IMG/VR virus record: IMGVR_UViG_3300000525_000011
Location: 1 to 26,297 of that record
From: a virus
Strand: one strand, 5' to 3'
DNA: 26,297 bases
Shown: piece by piece, positions 1 to 7,067 of the stretch
Numbering within the stretch: the first letter of the stretch is position 1
How the letters are laid out: every line of letters starts with the position of its first letter
Position numbers and translations under genes: made by a program
The notes under the pieces: generated by a model
What the model saw: only the letters and a program-made list of their open reading frames with translations
Database searches by the model: none
What the model was told of the DNA's origin: nothing

Positions 1-474
1 ATCACCACCTTCATCTTCAGATGATATTCCATCTTCCTCAGTTTCTTTAGAGGCATCTGTAATATTTTCTTCTTCAACATCTGGGCCCTGTGAACCTGGA
101 GGAGTACCTAAAGTAAGCAATTCAGCTATTGATTTTATAGCATATTCCTCTTCCCCTATGTTGAGTAAGTAATATTTTTTACCTGAGATTTTAGCTATGT
201 AAGAATCTTTAGCATAAATAAGGTAAAAGTGTTGGCCGTTATGTAATAATATTTTGAATGTTGTTGGTTTAGGTGCCATTACATATATACCTGTAATATA
301 ATCTCGATAACTAGGAGTTAATAAGTCATCTAAGGTCCCATCTAGTGAAGGATATTTATTAAGGATGTATTCCATAGGATCATCCTCAAAAGAAATTACT
401 TTATCTGCTTGAGATTGAATAAAATCTTCTACTTCTTGCTCGAGTAGTTGAATTAATTGGGTTTTATTTAACAT
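1..474 (-). CDS. Leader-bearing phage protein, N-terminal part (partial)
   Basis: An open frame runs from ATG at 474 off the left edge, giving 158 residues with no stop. It begins [18 protein letters not shown], with L10-L11-E12 exactly where five siblings have (L/I)-x-E. Residues about 40-120 are a compact mixed domain, with [20 protein letters not shown], a [19 protein letters not shown] strand pair and [13 protein letters not shown]. From about residue 128 the sequence is acidic and low in complexity ([20 protein letters not shown]), probably a linker to a further domain outside the window. It overlaps the preceding gene by 11 bases. Function unknown; leader and context place it with the putative internal-protein cluster. 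Confidence 0.78.
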   Translation of the reverse strand, partial: MLNKTQLIQLLEQEVEDFIQSQADKVISFEDDPMEYILNKYPSLDGTLDDLLTPSYRDYITGIYVMAPKPTTFKILLHNGQHFYLIYAKDSYIAKISGKKYYLLNIGEEEYAIKSIAELLTLGTPPGSQGPDVEEENITDASKETEEDGISSEDEGGD

Positions 475-1624
475 GCTTATCTAATAAATGAGATAATGTT
501 ATTTTAAATTCGGTTTCATCATCTACTTCTACTTTTTTCTCTTCCATAGAAGCTTTACCAACTCGACTTGGGTCTATTTTATATCCTCTAATTTCGTCAT
601 CTGTAAGTTTTCTACCTAGTGCTTTTTTAAAAGCTCTTATCATATCAACTTCGGTAGAAGCACCTGTTTTAAGTTGTCTAAGAACTCTAATTAGTTCTTG
701 TTCAGAAAAATCATAATCGGTTTTAGTTTCAGATATTTCATTTACAGTATCATATTCATCATCATTTCTTTCATTCCAAATATTTTTTAAACTAGCTACT
801 GTACTTAGTGTAAGTTTACTTGGTAGGTTTAGGGTGCTTTTTGATATACTGTTTAGGTGAGTTTGTGCTTTTTGTTTAAATTCTTGATAAGAATCGCTAG
901 ATTTTGCTAATTTATGCAATGTACTCTGTCCGTGTACTTCTTCGCTTACTATATTACCTTTGGTAGTTTCAGATATTGCTTTTTTAATTTCACCATCTTT
1001 ATTATATATGTTTGTAACTTTTGTATCACCATTACCTTTATCATAAGATACACTATATATAGGTCTATCCATTATGTCTGTTCCAGAGGCTGTAATAACA
1101 GCTGGGTGTCTTAGGTATGTTACTTTATCTCCTACTTTAAATTCTAATTTATCTTCATAAATACTATTTTCAGCATTTAAAGATTTTGTTGGTTTGGGGA
1201 AAATAGAAATTGATGCTTCTCCCATAGAATCTATTTGTGCTACTTTTTGTTTACCATCTAAATAATCGAATGCTGAGCTAAGATATAGGTTGGCTTTAAT
1301 AATCTTAGCCTGCCACCATTGTGGAAAATCTACTTCCCCAGGCATATTATCGTACTTATCTAATTCTTTATATAACATTGAAGCCATCTTAGCGGCTCTA
1401 TATAACTCAGACTTCAACATTGAGGGTTCATCATCTTGATGTCCCACATCTAAATCCTCAGTTTGGGTGGATTTTTTAATAGCAGCATCTCTAGCAGCCA
1501 GGTAATCATTCGAATCTATATCTCCATCTTTGTCTAGGTCTTTGCCTTTTTTCTCCATAGAGAGTTTAGAATAAGCACCTAATTGGTTTTCGATAATAAA
1601 ATCTTTTAAATTGAATGGTTCCAT
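464..1624 (-). CDS. Leader-bearing modular phage protein with EF-hand-like loop
   Basis: This 386-residue protein starts [16 protein letters not shown], with I10-I11-E12. Residues 29-40 form a near-perfect calcium-binding EF-hand loop (D29, D31, D33, G34, D35, I36, D37, D40), followed by [11 protein letters not shown]; similar single loops occur in marine T4-like phage proteins. Residues about 66-131 are a helical module ([20 protein letters not shown], then [20 protein letters not shown]) that I also associate with those phages. Residues about 158-215 are a small beta module starting [13 protein letters not shown]. The C-terminal helices ([20 protein letters not shown], then [11 protein letters not shown]) are unassigned. 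Internal I-S-E sites lie at 217-219 and 297-299, both followed by Thr. It overlaps the next gene by 11 bases. Function unknown. Confidence 0.8.
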   Translation of the reverse strand: MEPFNLKDFIIENQLGAYSKLSMEKKGKDLDKDGDIDSNDYLAARDAAIKKSTQTEDLDVGHQDDEPSMLKSELYRAAKMASMLYKELDKYDNMPGEVDFPQWWQAKIIKANLYLSSAFDYLDGKQKVAQIDSMGEASISIFPKPTKSLNAENSIYEDKLEFKVGDKVTYLRHPAVITASGTDIMDRPIYSVSYDKGNGDTKVTNIYNKDGEIKKAISETTKGNIVSEEVHGQSTLHKLAKSSDSYQEFKQKAQTHLNSISKSTLNLPSKLTLSTVASLKNIWNERNDDEYDTVNEISETKTDYDFSEQELIRVLRQLKTGASTEVDMIRAFKKALGRKLTDDEIRGYKIDPSRVGKASMEEKKVEVDDETEFKITLSHLLDKHVK

Positions 1625-1640
1625 TATTAGTATATTTTAA

Positions 1641-1648
1641 TATAAATA
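1641..1648 (-). promoter_or_regulatory. Candidate late-promoter-like element (TATTTATA)
   Basis: The coding-strand octamer TATTTATA lies 16 bases upstream of the ATG at 1624, in a 24-base space between two leader-bearing genes. It directly abuts the stop of the gene before. Its placement matches that before the genes starting at 4141, 7864 and 17117. Confidence 0.3.
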
Positions 1649-2377
1649 TTATTTTTCTTTATTAATTTTATCTCCTGCGGATTTAGCAATTTTAAATGCT
1701 TTGCTACCTTTACGTGCTGGTTTTTCTCCTCTAGCTTGTTTTGCTCTAATATTTGCCCATAAACCTGGACGGTCTGCTTCGCTTATGCTTACTGTATCGT
1801 CTCTGTCATCATGATCTATGACATCTACCTTATATTTACCAAAACCTTTTGGATTATCTTTAACAAAATCTTGTAATTTAGATTTATTACCTTTTACAGA
1901 AATTTGATCTTGAAATACCCCTTTGAATTTAAAATCTAAGTCTGGGTATTTTGTTTGTAGTTGGGTTGTTAGTTTTTGTAAGGGTGATGTATTGTTATCT
2001 ACTTCCTCATTCACATCTTCGGTATCATCCGCTATGATTTTTAAGATTTGGTTTAATATATCTGGGGTAAGGCCTGATGTTGTTCCAATTTGGGGTGAAT
2101 GTCCTTTTTCTTCTTGAATACCTGCAAAACCACCATCAACTAACATAGTGTATAAATCTAATGCTCCTAAGGTAAACATATCTTCTATATGGTCTTTACC
2201 AAAATTATCTACTAGCACCTTATATACATTTTCAACTTGACCCATGTTTAGTGGAGGGGCTAGGTTTTCATTTAAAGTAGTGGGTGTTTTAGATAATTTA
2301 TTAACCAATAAATTTTTTAAATTTTTATCTTCTAGCAGAAGTTCATGTAAAGCTTTTGTGATTTTACTTTTGTTCAT
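1649..2377 (-). CDS. Leader-bearing modular phage protein with RPGLWANI module
   Basis: This 242-residue protein starts MNKSKITKALHELLLEDKNL, with L10-H11-E12 and a second site L14-L15-E16. L35-N36-E37 is followed by Asn. The middle part is mixed helix/strand with no recognised fold (GALDLYTMLVDGGFAG, then a TKYPDLDFKFKGVFQDQI strand pair). Near the C-terminus I198-S199-E200 is followed by Ala201 and then DRPGLWANIRAKQARGEKP, a basic module I recognise from the ends of marine-phage proteins, finishing in a Lys-rich tail. An (I/L)-x-E-A immediately before a conserved module recurs in the protein at 2626-3420. Function unknown; a packaged or virion-internal protein is inferred. It overlaps the cupin-like gene by 14 bases. 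Confidence 0.78.
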   Translation of the reverse strand: MNKSKITKALHELLLEDKNLKNLLVNKLSKTPTTLNENLAPPLNMGQVENVYKVLVDNFGKDHIEDMFTLGALDLYTMLVDGGFAGIQEEKGHSPQIGTTSGLTPDILNQILKIIADDTEDVNEEVDNNTSPLQKLTTQLQTKYPDLDFKFKGVFQDQISVKGNKSKLQDFVKDNPKGFGKYKVDVIDHDDRDDTVSISEADRPGLWANIRAKQARGEKPARKGSKAFKIAKSAGDKINKEK

Positions 2378-2624
2378 TTATAAGTATTTTTAAATGTCCT
2401 TTACCTTTTATTATTCTATGATATCTCCCTTCTTGTATAAATATACAATCATTTATTGGTATAGGCAATTCATTGTCGAATTGTATTTGCCAGTCAGTAT
2501 TTCCTATAGGAGTTATATATCGGTCACATCTATCTCGATGCCAAACTAAATCGGCACTTTCTGTGTCATGTGAAAAATGTCTAACCTGATATCCAAGATA
2601 TTCGTAATCTATGTATGCCGCCAT
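2364..2624 (-). CDS. Small cupin-like phage protein
   Basis: From the ATG at 2624 this is an 86-residue protein. Its pattern is a small cupin-like beta barrel: HRDRCDRYITPIGNTDWQIQ, then FDNELPIPINDCIFI and a histidine in GRYHRIIKGKGHLKI. I know this type as a conserved hypothetical in marine T4-like phages; its ligand is unknown. A longer reading from GTG at 2651 would overlap the preceding gene by 26 bases and add nine residues, so I prefer the ATG, which follows the preceding stop (TAG) by one base. Its N-terminus (MAAYIDYEYLGYQV) lacks the (L/I)-x-E leader of its neighbours. It overlaps the next gene by 14 bases. Confidence 0.78.
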   Translation of the reverse strand: MAAYIDYEYLGYQVRHFSHDTESADLVWHRDRCDRYITPIGNTDWQIQFDNELPIPINDCIFIQEGRYHRIIKGKGHLKILINEQK

Positions 2625-2625
2625 C

Positions 2626-3420
2626 CTACCAAAACGTATTTTTATTAGCACCCAAACCTAAGGCTTTGGCATAACGTGGAAGATTACATGACCAGTAACC
2701 TGCTGTAGTTCTATCTTTCTTCTTATCACAATTATGTCTAGCAGCAAAGGCATTGCGGGCATCTTTATTATTAATTTTTGCTCTTAACCCACCAGAACCG
2801 AATGATACTTTCTTAACTTTGTCTCCGTCTTTAACATAAACATAATAAGCTTTTGAACCTCCACGTTTGGGTTTGTTTAGTGAGACGTCTTTTCCTTTAA
2901 ATTCTGCTTCTTCAATTTCTCCTCCATTTAACATAGGTATATCTAAAGCGACTTCTTTCCCTTCAAATATACCATATTCTCCAATATCTGTATTACGTAT
3001 TAAATATTTGTCATTTTCATTTAATTGTATAGCACCTTCATTAAACATCTCACGTACTTCAGCAAAAAATTCAATATATGATTTTGACCCTATACGATAT
3101 ACACATTCTGATATGTTGAGTTTGTTTTTAACATGAAATTCTAAACCAGCAGAAACTATTACTCCTTCATTAAGAATAATGCCTTCAGATGTTTGGGATA
3201 TTTCTTTTTCTTTATAGGGAGCTAAATCTTTAAAACTAAATGACTTTGTTATGCCCGTAGATTCTAACTTTACAGTATAAAAAGGGTGCTCTGCCATAGT
3301 TACTTTAGCCATATCCCCATCAACTGTGGTTACTTTATCTCCTAAAGAAAACTTACTTATTGCTTTTGCAACTTTTTCTATAGTTTCTCTAAGAAAATAT
3401 CGGAGTGTTAGTTGGTTCAT
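2626..3420 (-). CDS. Leader-bearing modular phage protein with DUF5872-like C-terminus
   Basis: This 264-residue protein begins MNQLTLRYFLRETIEK, with L10-R11-E12. Residues about 25-70 are a small beta module (FSLGDKVTTVDG) that resembles part of the 386-residue protein at 464-1624. Residues 169-171 are I-E-E followed by Ala172, directly before a module starting FKGKDVSLNKPKRGG (about 174-206). The module continues to a basic C-terminus with FAARHNCDKKKDRTTAGYW, an SCNLPRYAK segment and conserved Cys231 and Cys245. I associate this C-terminal block with the DUF5872-type domain common in marine T4-like phages, probably metal- or nucleic-acid-binding; no activity is established. The layout leader-(L/I)xE-module-(I/L)xE-A-module supports proteolytic processing. 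The stop is TAG, one base before the ATG of the next gene. Confidence 0.8.
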   Translation of the reverse strand: MNQLTLRYFLRETIEKVAKAISKFSLGDKVTTVDGDMAKVTMAEHPFYTVKLESTGITKSFSFKDLAPYKEKEISQTSEGIILNEGVIVSAGLEFHVKNKLNISECVYRIGSKSYIEFFAEVREMFNEGAIQLNENDKYLIRNTDIGEYGIFEGKEVALDIPMLNGGEIEEAEFKGKDVSLNKPKRGGSKAYYVYVKDGDKVKKVSFGSGGLRAKINNKDARNAFAARHNCDKKKDRTTAGYWSCNLPRYAKALGLGANKNTFW

Positions 3421-3496
3421 AAACTATTTTATGTATGTTTATTAAAAAATTTTACAATTACTTTATTTAAACTCTTCATTATTTACTTACCTACTT

Positions 3497-4141
3497 TTAT
3501 TTCTTGTCGTCTTTCTTGTCAGTTTTTTTATCGTCCATTTTAGTATCGTCCTTAGAAGGCTTTTTCTTTTCTAAACGCAATCCTTCTTTTTCAAGACCAC
3601 CTTTTAATCTTTCAATCATGGCCTCTACTTGAGTAAGTTTTTCAAGCATGCTATTGGATTTAGTTTGCATTGTTTCACGCATAGTAGGGTTAGCAGTGGC
3701 TTCTGCCATGTTCTTTTCGATAGAAGCTTTGATTTCATCAAGTGAACTTTCAAGAGTTTTAAGCTTATCTTTCCCCTTTTGATAGGTTTCTTTCATTTGG
3801 GTATCTCTGGCTTTTAATGCCTTTTTACCAGCACTTAAGGCTTGAACCCCTGTAGTAAAGGCTCCAATATATTCACCATCATTAATTAAAGATTGTAAAG
3901 ATACTTCTTGAACAATACCCCCTTCTGCAGTTTCTTTATTAGGTTTTCTCACAAGATAAATATTACCGTCTTTAGTAACTTTATCTTCAAAATCTAATGA
4001 GGCTTCCTCTAATTTAACTTTTTCAGTATAAGCCATATCTCCACTTGAAGCTTCTTCCTGGGACATATCTAATGCCATCCTTTCAGATAACCATTCAGAT
4101 ATATTTTCTTTAATGAGATTTTTTAATTCTTGTTTTTTCAT
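3497..4141 (-). CDS. Charged coiled-coil protein with putative capsid-targeting leader
   Basis: This 214-residue protein starts MKKQELKNLIKENISEWL, with I10-K11-E12 in the same register as five neighbours. A second site, L44-E45-E46 followed by Ala47, precedes a small beta segment (DFEDKVTKDGNIYLVRK). Residues about 110-195 form a long heptad-like coiled coil (KDKLKTLESSLDEIKASIEK, and MLEKLTQVEAMIERLKGGLE). The last 25 residues are almost only Lys and Asp (KDDTKMDDKKTDKKDDKK). A charged coiled coil of this kind could act as scaffold or prohead core protein, or as an internal DNA-associated protein; the sequence cannot separate these. A 76-base gap separates it from the next gene, the widest in the window. 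Confidence 0.75.
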   Translation of the reverse strand: MKKQELKNLIKENISEWLSERMALDMSQEEASSGDMAYTEKVKLEEASLDFEDKVTKDGNIYLVRKPNKETAEGGIVQEVSLQSLINDGEYIGAFTTGVQALSAGKKALKARDTQMKETYQKGKDKLKTLESSLDEIKASIEKNMAEATANPTMRETMQTKSNSMLEKLTQVEAMIERLKGGLEKEGLRLEKKKPSKDDTKMDDKKTDKKDDKK

Positions 4142-4160
4142 GGTATAAAAATTATTCTAT

Positions 4161-4168
4161 TATAAATA
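4161..4168 (-). promoter_or_regulatory. Candidate late-promoter-like element (TATTTATA)
   Basis: The coding-strand octamer TATTTATA lies 19 bases upstream of the ATG of the 214-residue coiled-coil protein, in a 37-base intergenic space. It is placed like the elements before the genes starting at 1624, 7864 and 17117. In an AT-rich genome the octamer alone is weak evidence. Confidence 0.3.
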
Positions 4169-4178
4169 TGTATAGGTA

Positions 4179-4754
4179 TTATAATTCAATTTCCTTTAAT
4201 TTTTTAATATTGTCTTTTAACATTTTAAGTACTTCAGGTGATACCTTACTTTTACTCCAATTTTCAATATCACCAGCTTCAGACATAAAAGTATCGTCAT
4301 TGGCTGTAGCATATTCTTCTACAGCTTGTTCGTAATCTGTTAAAAAAGCATTTTTATTCTGATTCATTATGTTTTTAGCATATGTTTCGTATTTACCTTC
4401 TATTCTTAATTTAGTTTCCATATCTATAACACAATCCGAACAAATTTTATGGTATGACCACATTTTTTTATTTAGGGGTGTTGGTTTAAATGAACTATTA
4501 CATGAAGGGCAAACAAGGGGTAGTTGAGTAAGTTCTCTTATTTTATCGTGTTTGGTGATGGTTTGTTTTAAGTTGTTTATTATAGTCCAACTTTTACCAT
4601 TTTCTTCCCAAATATCACCTTCTTTATATGTTTCCTTTTTTTTCTCATAACCTGTTTGGATGCGAGTAGTATTTGAGGTGTTACCTGAAATTATGTTTCG
4701 TGCTCTTTGTAGGTCTCTTTCAGTAAATTGTTTATTTAATTGAGTTTCTTTCAT
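4179..4754 (-). CDS. Conserved T4-like phage protein with zinc-ribbon cysteines
   Basis: This 191-residue protein is of a type I recall from marine T4-like phages, without known function. It starts with a charged helix (FTERDLQRARNIISG), followed by YKEGDIWEENGKSWTI-type beta strands and a probable zinc ribbon: C-x2-C in PLVCPSCNSS, then C-x2-C in HKICSDCVID about 27 residues on. A Lys/Glu-rich C-terminal helix follows, with SEAGDIENW near residue 155. It lies among leader-bearing proteins. Its own N-terminus has L6 and E12 in the same register but Phe instead of Leu/Ile at position 10, so I do not count it as a leader carrier. The start ATG overlaps the preceding stop by 4 bases (ATGA). Confidence 0.75.
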   Translation of the reverse strand: MKETQLNKQFTERDLQRARNIISGNTSNTTRIQTGYEKKKETYKEGDIWEENGKSWTIINNLKQTITKHDKIRELTQLPLVCPSCNSSFKPTPLNKKMWSYHKICSDCVIDMETKLRIEGKYETYAKNIMNQNKNAFLTDYEQAVEEYATANDDTFMSEAGDIENWSKSKVSPEVLKMLKDNIKKLKEIEL

Positions 4755-5302
4755 AAGCCTATTTTTGATAATTCGTGTATAACTTGATCTGTTGATTTAA
4801 ATATTATACCAATACCTCCTGCCTGTTTCCAAGATTGTATATTATCTTCTCGATCATCAATTAAAATGGAGGTAGGAGTTGCAAATTTTTCTTTACCACT
4901 TGCTCCAAATCCAAATTTATATGGGGTATTAGGTGTATTTCTTTTAATCCAAACACCTTTCCCAATACGAGATGATTCATCTCTGGAGGGTGATGTTAAG
5001 ATTGTGGGTTTGTGTTTTTTAATATAATTATATAGTTTTTCTCCTTCGGGCATCCAAGTCATTCCAGCCCAATATCTAACACCAATTTGGTTGTCTATTA
5101 AACTCCAAAATTGTTCAGTGGCTTTAGATTTTCCAAATTCTATTGTTTTTTGAGCTATAAATTCTTCAGGGGTAACACCCGCAAATTGTTCAAAACGTCT
5201 TTCAAAATCAGTTAAAACCCCATCCATATCAACATAAATCGTATAAGATTTTGATATATCTTCTTTAAGTAAATCCATTAAACTACCCTTTATTGTATTC
5301 AT
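4751..5302 (-). CDS. HAD-superfamily 5'-nucleotidase-like phosphatase with putative capsid-targeting leader
   Basis: From the ATG at 5302 the protein is 183 residues. It has the HAD motifs: YVDMDGVLTDF (two catalytic Asp), ILTSPSRD (Thr/Ser motif II), and ILIDDREDN with W-K-Q-A-G-G-I-G-I (motif IV) near the end. Spacing and the WMPEG segment before motif II resemble the NT5C family of deoxyribonucleotidases, which remove phosphate from nucleoside monophosphates; nucleotide salvage is the likely role. The leader MNTIKGSLMDLLKED contains L12-K13-E14. A shorter ATG at 5278 has an AAGGG-like element 7 bases before it and would retain only MDLLKED. I prefer 5302 because the E14 spacing resembles sibling leaders and most genes here lack Shine-Dalgarno sequences. 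The stop overlaps the next ATG by 4 bases. Confidence 0.85.
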   Translation of the reverse strand: MNTIKGSLMDLLKEDISKSYTIYVDMDGVLTDFERRFEQFAGVTPEEFIAQKTIEFGKSKATEQFWSLIDNQIGVRYWAGMTWMPEGEKLYNYIKKHKPTILTSPSRDESSRIGKGVWIKRNTPNTPYKFGFGASGKEKFATPTSILIDDREDNIQSWKQAGGIGIIFKSTDQVIHELSKIGL

Positions 5303-7067
5303 ATATTTGTGGGTTGTTTCTCCCAAATTGTCTCATTATAACACCGGCTAAGGAATGTGCTTCATTTTCTTCTGGTGAGCCGTCTTCTCCAGATGTAGGT
5401 TCTAATCTACCATCCTGATTTTGCATGTGGTGAACCATTTCATGTGCTATGGTTCTTAAAATATCAGCCATATTTCGGTTATGAACTACAACCATTAATT
5501 TATTATTTGAAGGAACATAACCTCCAAAACTATGATATTGTTGCGTATATTCAGGTGAATTAATTAATTTAATGCTAGGTCTATCGATAGACAGATAATC
5601 CGTACAATAATCTAGGAACGCGTTTATAATGCGTGCTTTATTTGTATCCCAGCTTTCGTTTAAGAATTTTTTATATCTCGCCTCTTGAAGATATTTATCT
5701 TCCTGTGTTTTAAATTTTTTAGGAACAACTGGTTCCTCTCCAGAAAGTAGTATATTAATGCTTTCATCACTATATTCCCCAGTTTCAACTAATTTATAAA
5801 TTTCTTTTAAAGTTTTTCTTTCTATTAACTTTTTAACAGAGTTCCATTGTTCAATTCTACTTTTAGAATTTAAATCCCCATTTTGATAGTAGTTTAAAGA
5901 TTGTTTATATGATTCATTTAATGAATCCATACGTTTGTTAATTGAAGATTTATATGATTCCTCAATAGAACGTATTGTTACTCCTTCTTCTTGACTATTG
6001 TCTATTACATATCTATTATTAAGTAAAGTTTGAAGCTTTAATATATAATTCTTATATATAAGGGTTTTAGAACTGGTATTGCCAGATATAAATATAGATT
6101 TAGGGGAGTTAGTTTGTAACCAATCTTCTAAAACTTTAAAAACTGTAGTTGTTACTTGTTTCCAAGCTTCGGGAGATTTATTATTATTATTATCTGTAAA
6201 TTTCCAATTTAGTGAATAATCATCATCCCAATCTTCAAATTTAAAATAATATTTTGCTTCTATATCTTCCCCATCTCCTACAATATATTCTAAGGGTGAT
6301 GTTTTTTTAATAATGGGTAAATCTTTTTCAAATAATTCATTTAAGACATAATGTTTGTATTCTTTAATATGATTTTGAATTTTATGTTTAAATTTTTCAC
6401 TTAATTTAGGTGTATTATCGTGTCCACATTTATGACACATATATAAATCATCACCACCGTCAGCTATTTTCCAATGCCATTCACAACCATCACAGTGTAT
6501 TTCATCACCAACTATAGCTTCGTTTAATTGAAATATAGATAAAAAATCATCTACGTTTACCTCATCAGGTATGAATGAGGATATTACTTCTATATCTTTA
6601 TTACGAATTGCCTGACGTAGATTTGTTGATGAAAAATTACCAACAGTTCCAGCATTGAATATTTCAACATTGAAGTATTTTTCTTTATTGGATAGAGATT
6701 TAAAACGATCTCCTTCACCTTTACCAAATACAGCTTTAATATCGTGGGTAGGGTTGTCTTTAGCGTAATTATATACTGCTAAAACTGGGGAAGGTGTTGT
6801 AATTATTTCTAAATTTTTTAAACCTGGGATGTTTTGTTTGTATAGTTCCCATACTTTTAGTGATTTTTCTACTTCAATATCTTCTCTTGCTTTTGAAGAA
6901 ATAAATAATATTAGTTTAGATGTATCATAATCAAAGGAATCTAATGCTATTTGAACGTGTCCTTTATGTGGGGGTTTAAAAGCACCAGGGTATAGAGATA
7001 CTTTCTCCGTAAAGTCCTCCATGAGCAGTTGCTCAATTATATTTTTACCTAATTTTTCGTAATTCAT
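5283..7067 (-). CDS. Multidomain nucleotidyltransferase/zinc-ribbon/metallopeptidase, putative processed polyprotein
   Basis: This 594-residue protein has four parts. Residues 22-175 are a nucleotidyltransferase of the HxGH type (YPGAFKPPHKGH, H34-H37) with the late motif FSSTNLRQAI (146-153), as in NMNAT/CTP-transferases. Residues 188-220 are a zinc ribbon (C192, C195, C211, C214, ending CGHDN). Residues about 255-362 are a module I know from marine phages (a WKFTDN strand, then a VFKVLEDWL helix and IFISGN). Residues about 475-594 are a zinc metallopeptidase-like domain with H542-E543-x2-H546 and a likely downstream Glu in ENEAHSLAG. The leader has I10-I11-E12. Further (L/I)-x-E sites lie at 181-183, 242-244, 368-370, 383-385, 460-462 and 469-471, most followed by Ala or Ser and located between the domains. 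Processing by a prohead protease into separate proteins is inferred. Confidence 0.82.
   Translation of the reverse strand: MNYEKLGKNIIEQLLMEDFTEKVSLYPGAFKPPHKGHVQIALDSFDYDTSKLILFISSKAREDIEVEKSLKVWELYKQNIPGLKNLEIITTPSPVLAVYNYAKDNPTHDIKAVFGKGEGDRFKSLSNKEKYFNVEIFNAGTVGNFSSTNLRQAIRNKDIEVISSFIPDEVNVDDFLSIFQLNEAIVGDEIHCDGCEWHWKIADGGDDLYMCHKCGHDNTPKLSEKFKHKIQNHIKEYKHYVLNELFEKDLPIIKKTSPLEYIVGDGEDIEAKYYFKFEDWDDDYSLNWKFTDNNNNKSPEAWKQVTTTVFKVLEDWLQTNSPKSIFISGNTSSKTLIYKNYILKLQTLLNNRYVIDNSQEEGVTIRSIEESYKSSINKRMDSLNESYKQSLNYYQNGDLNSKSRIEQWNSVKKLIERKTLKEIYKLVETGEYSDESINILLSGEEPVVPKKFKTQEDKYLQEARYKKFLNESWDTNKARIINAFLDYCTDYLSIDRPSIKLINSPEYTQQYHSFGGYVPSNNKLMVVVHNRNMADILRTIAHEMVHHMQNQDGRLEPTSGEDGSPEENEAHSLAGVIMRQFGRNNPQIYEYNKG

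Noticed and set aside
914-1114. Open frame on the plus strand, 66 residues
   Set aside because: It lies wholly inside the minus-strand EF-hand-like gene and reads as an aromatic, low-complexity shadow with no motif. Other plus-strand frames (for example 2867-3136, 12581-12895, 15687-15890, 18272-18601, 24023-24286) are rejected for the same reason.
2364-2651. Longer start (GTG at 2651) for the cupin-like gene
   Set aside because: It would overlap the preceding gene by 26 bases and adds nine residues outside the conserved pattern; the ATG at 2624 directly follows the preceding stop.
3429-3479. 16-residue frame (MKSLNKVIVKFFNKHT) in the widest gap
   Set aside because: It is too short to judge, has no clear ribosome site, and could arise by chance in AT-rich sequence.
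4179-4754. Counting this protein as a ninth leader carrier
   Set aside because: L6 and E12 match the register, but residue 10 is Phe rather than Leu or Ile, and the following helix looks like part of the conserved body.
4751-5326. TTG start at 5326 for the HAD phosphatase
   Set aside because: It is a weak start codon that overlaps the preceding gene by 44 bases; two ATG codons (5302 and 5278) lie closer to the conserved domain.
5283-7067. Overall excess of (L/I)-x-E in the multidomain protein
   Set aside because: The total number is close to chance expectation for the length. Only the subset followed by Ala or Ser and lying between domains is kept as a signal.
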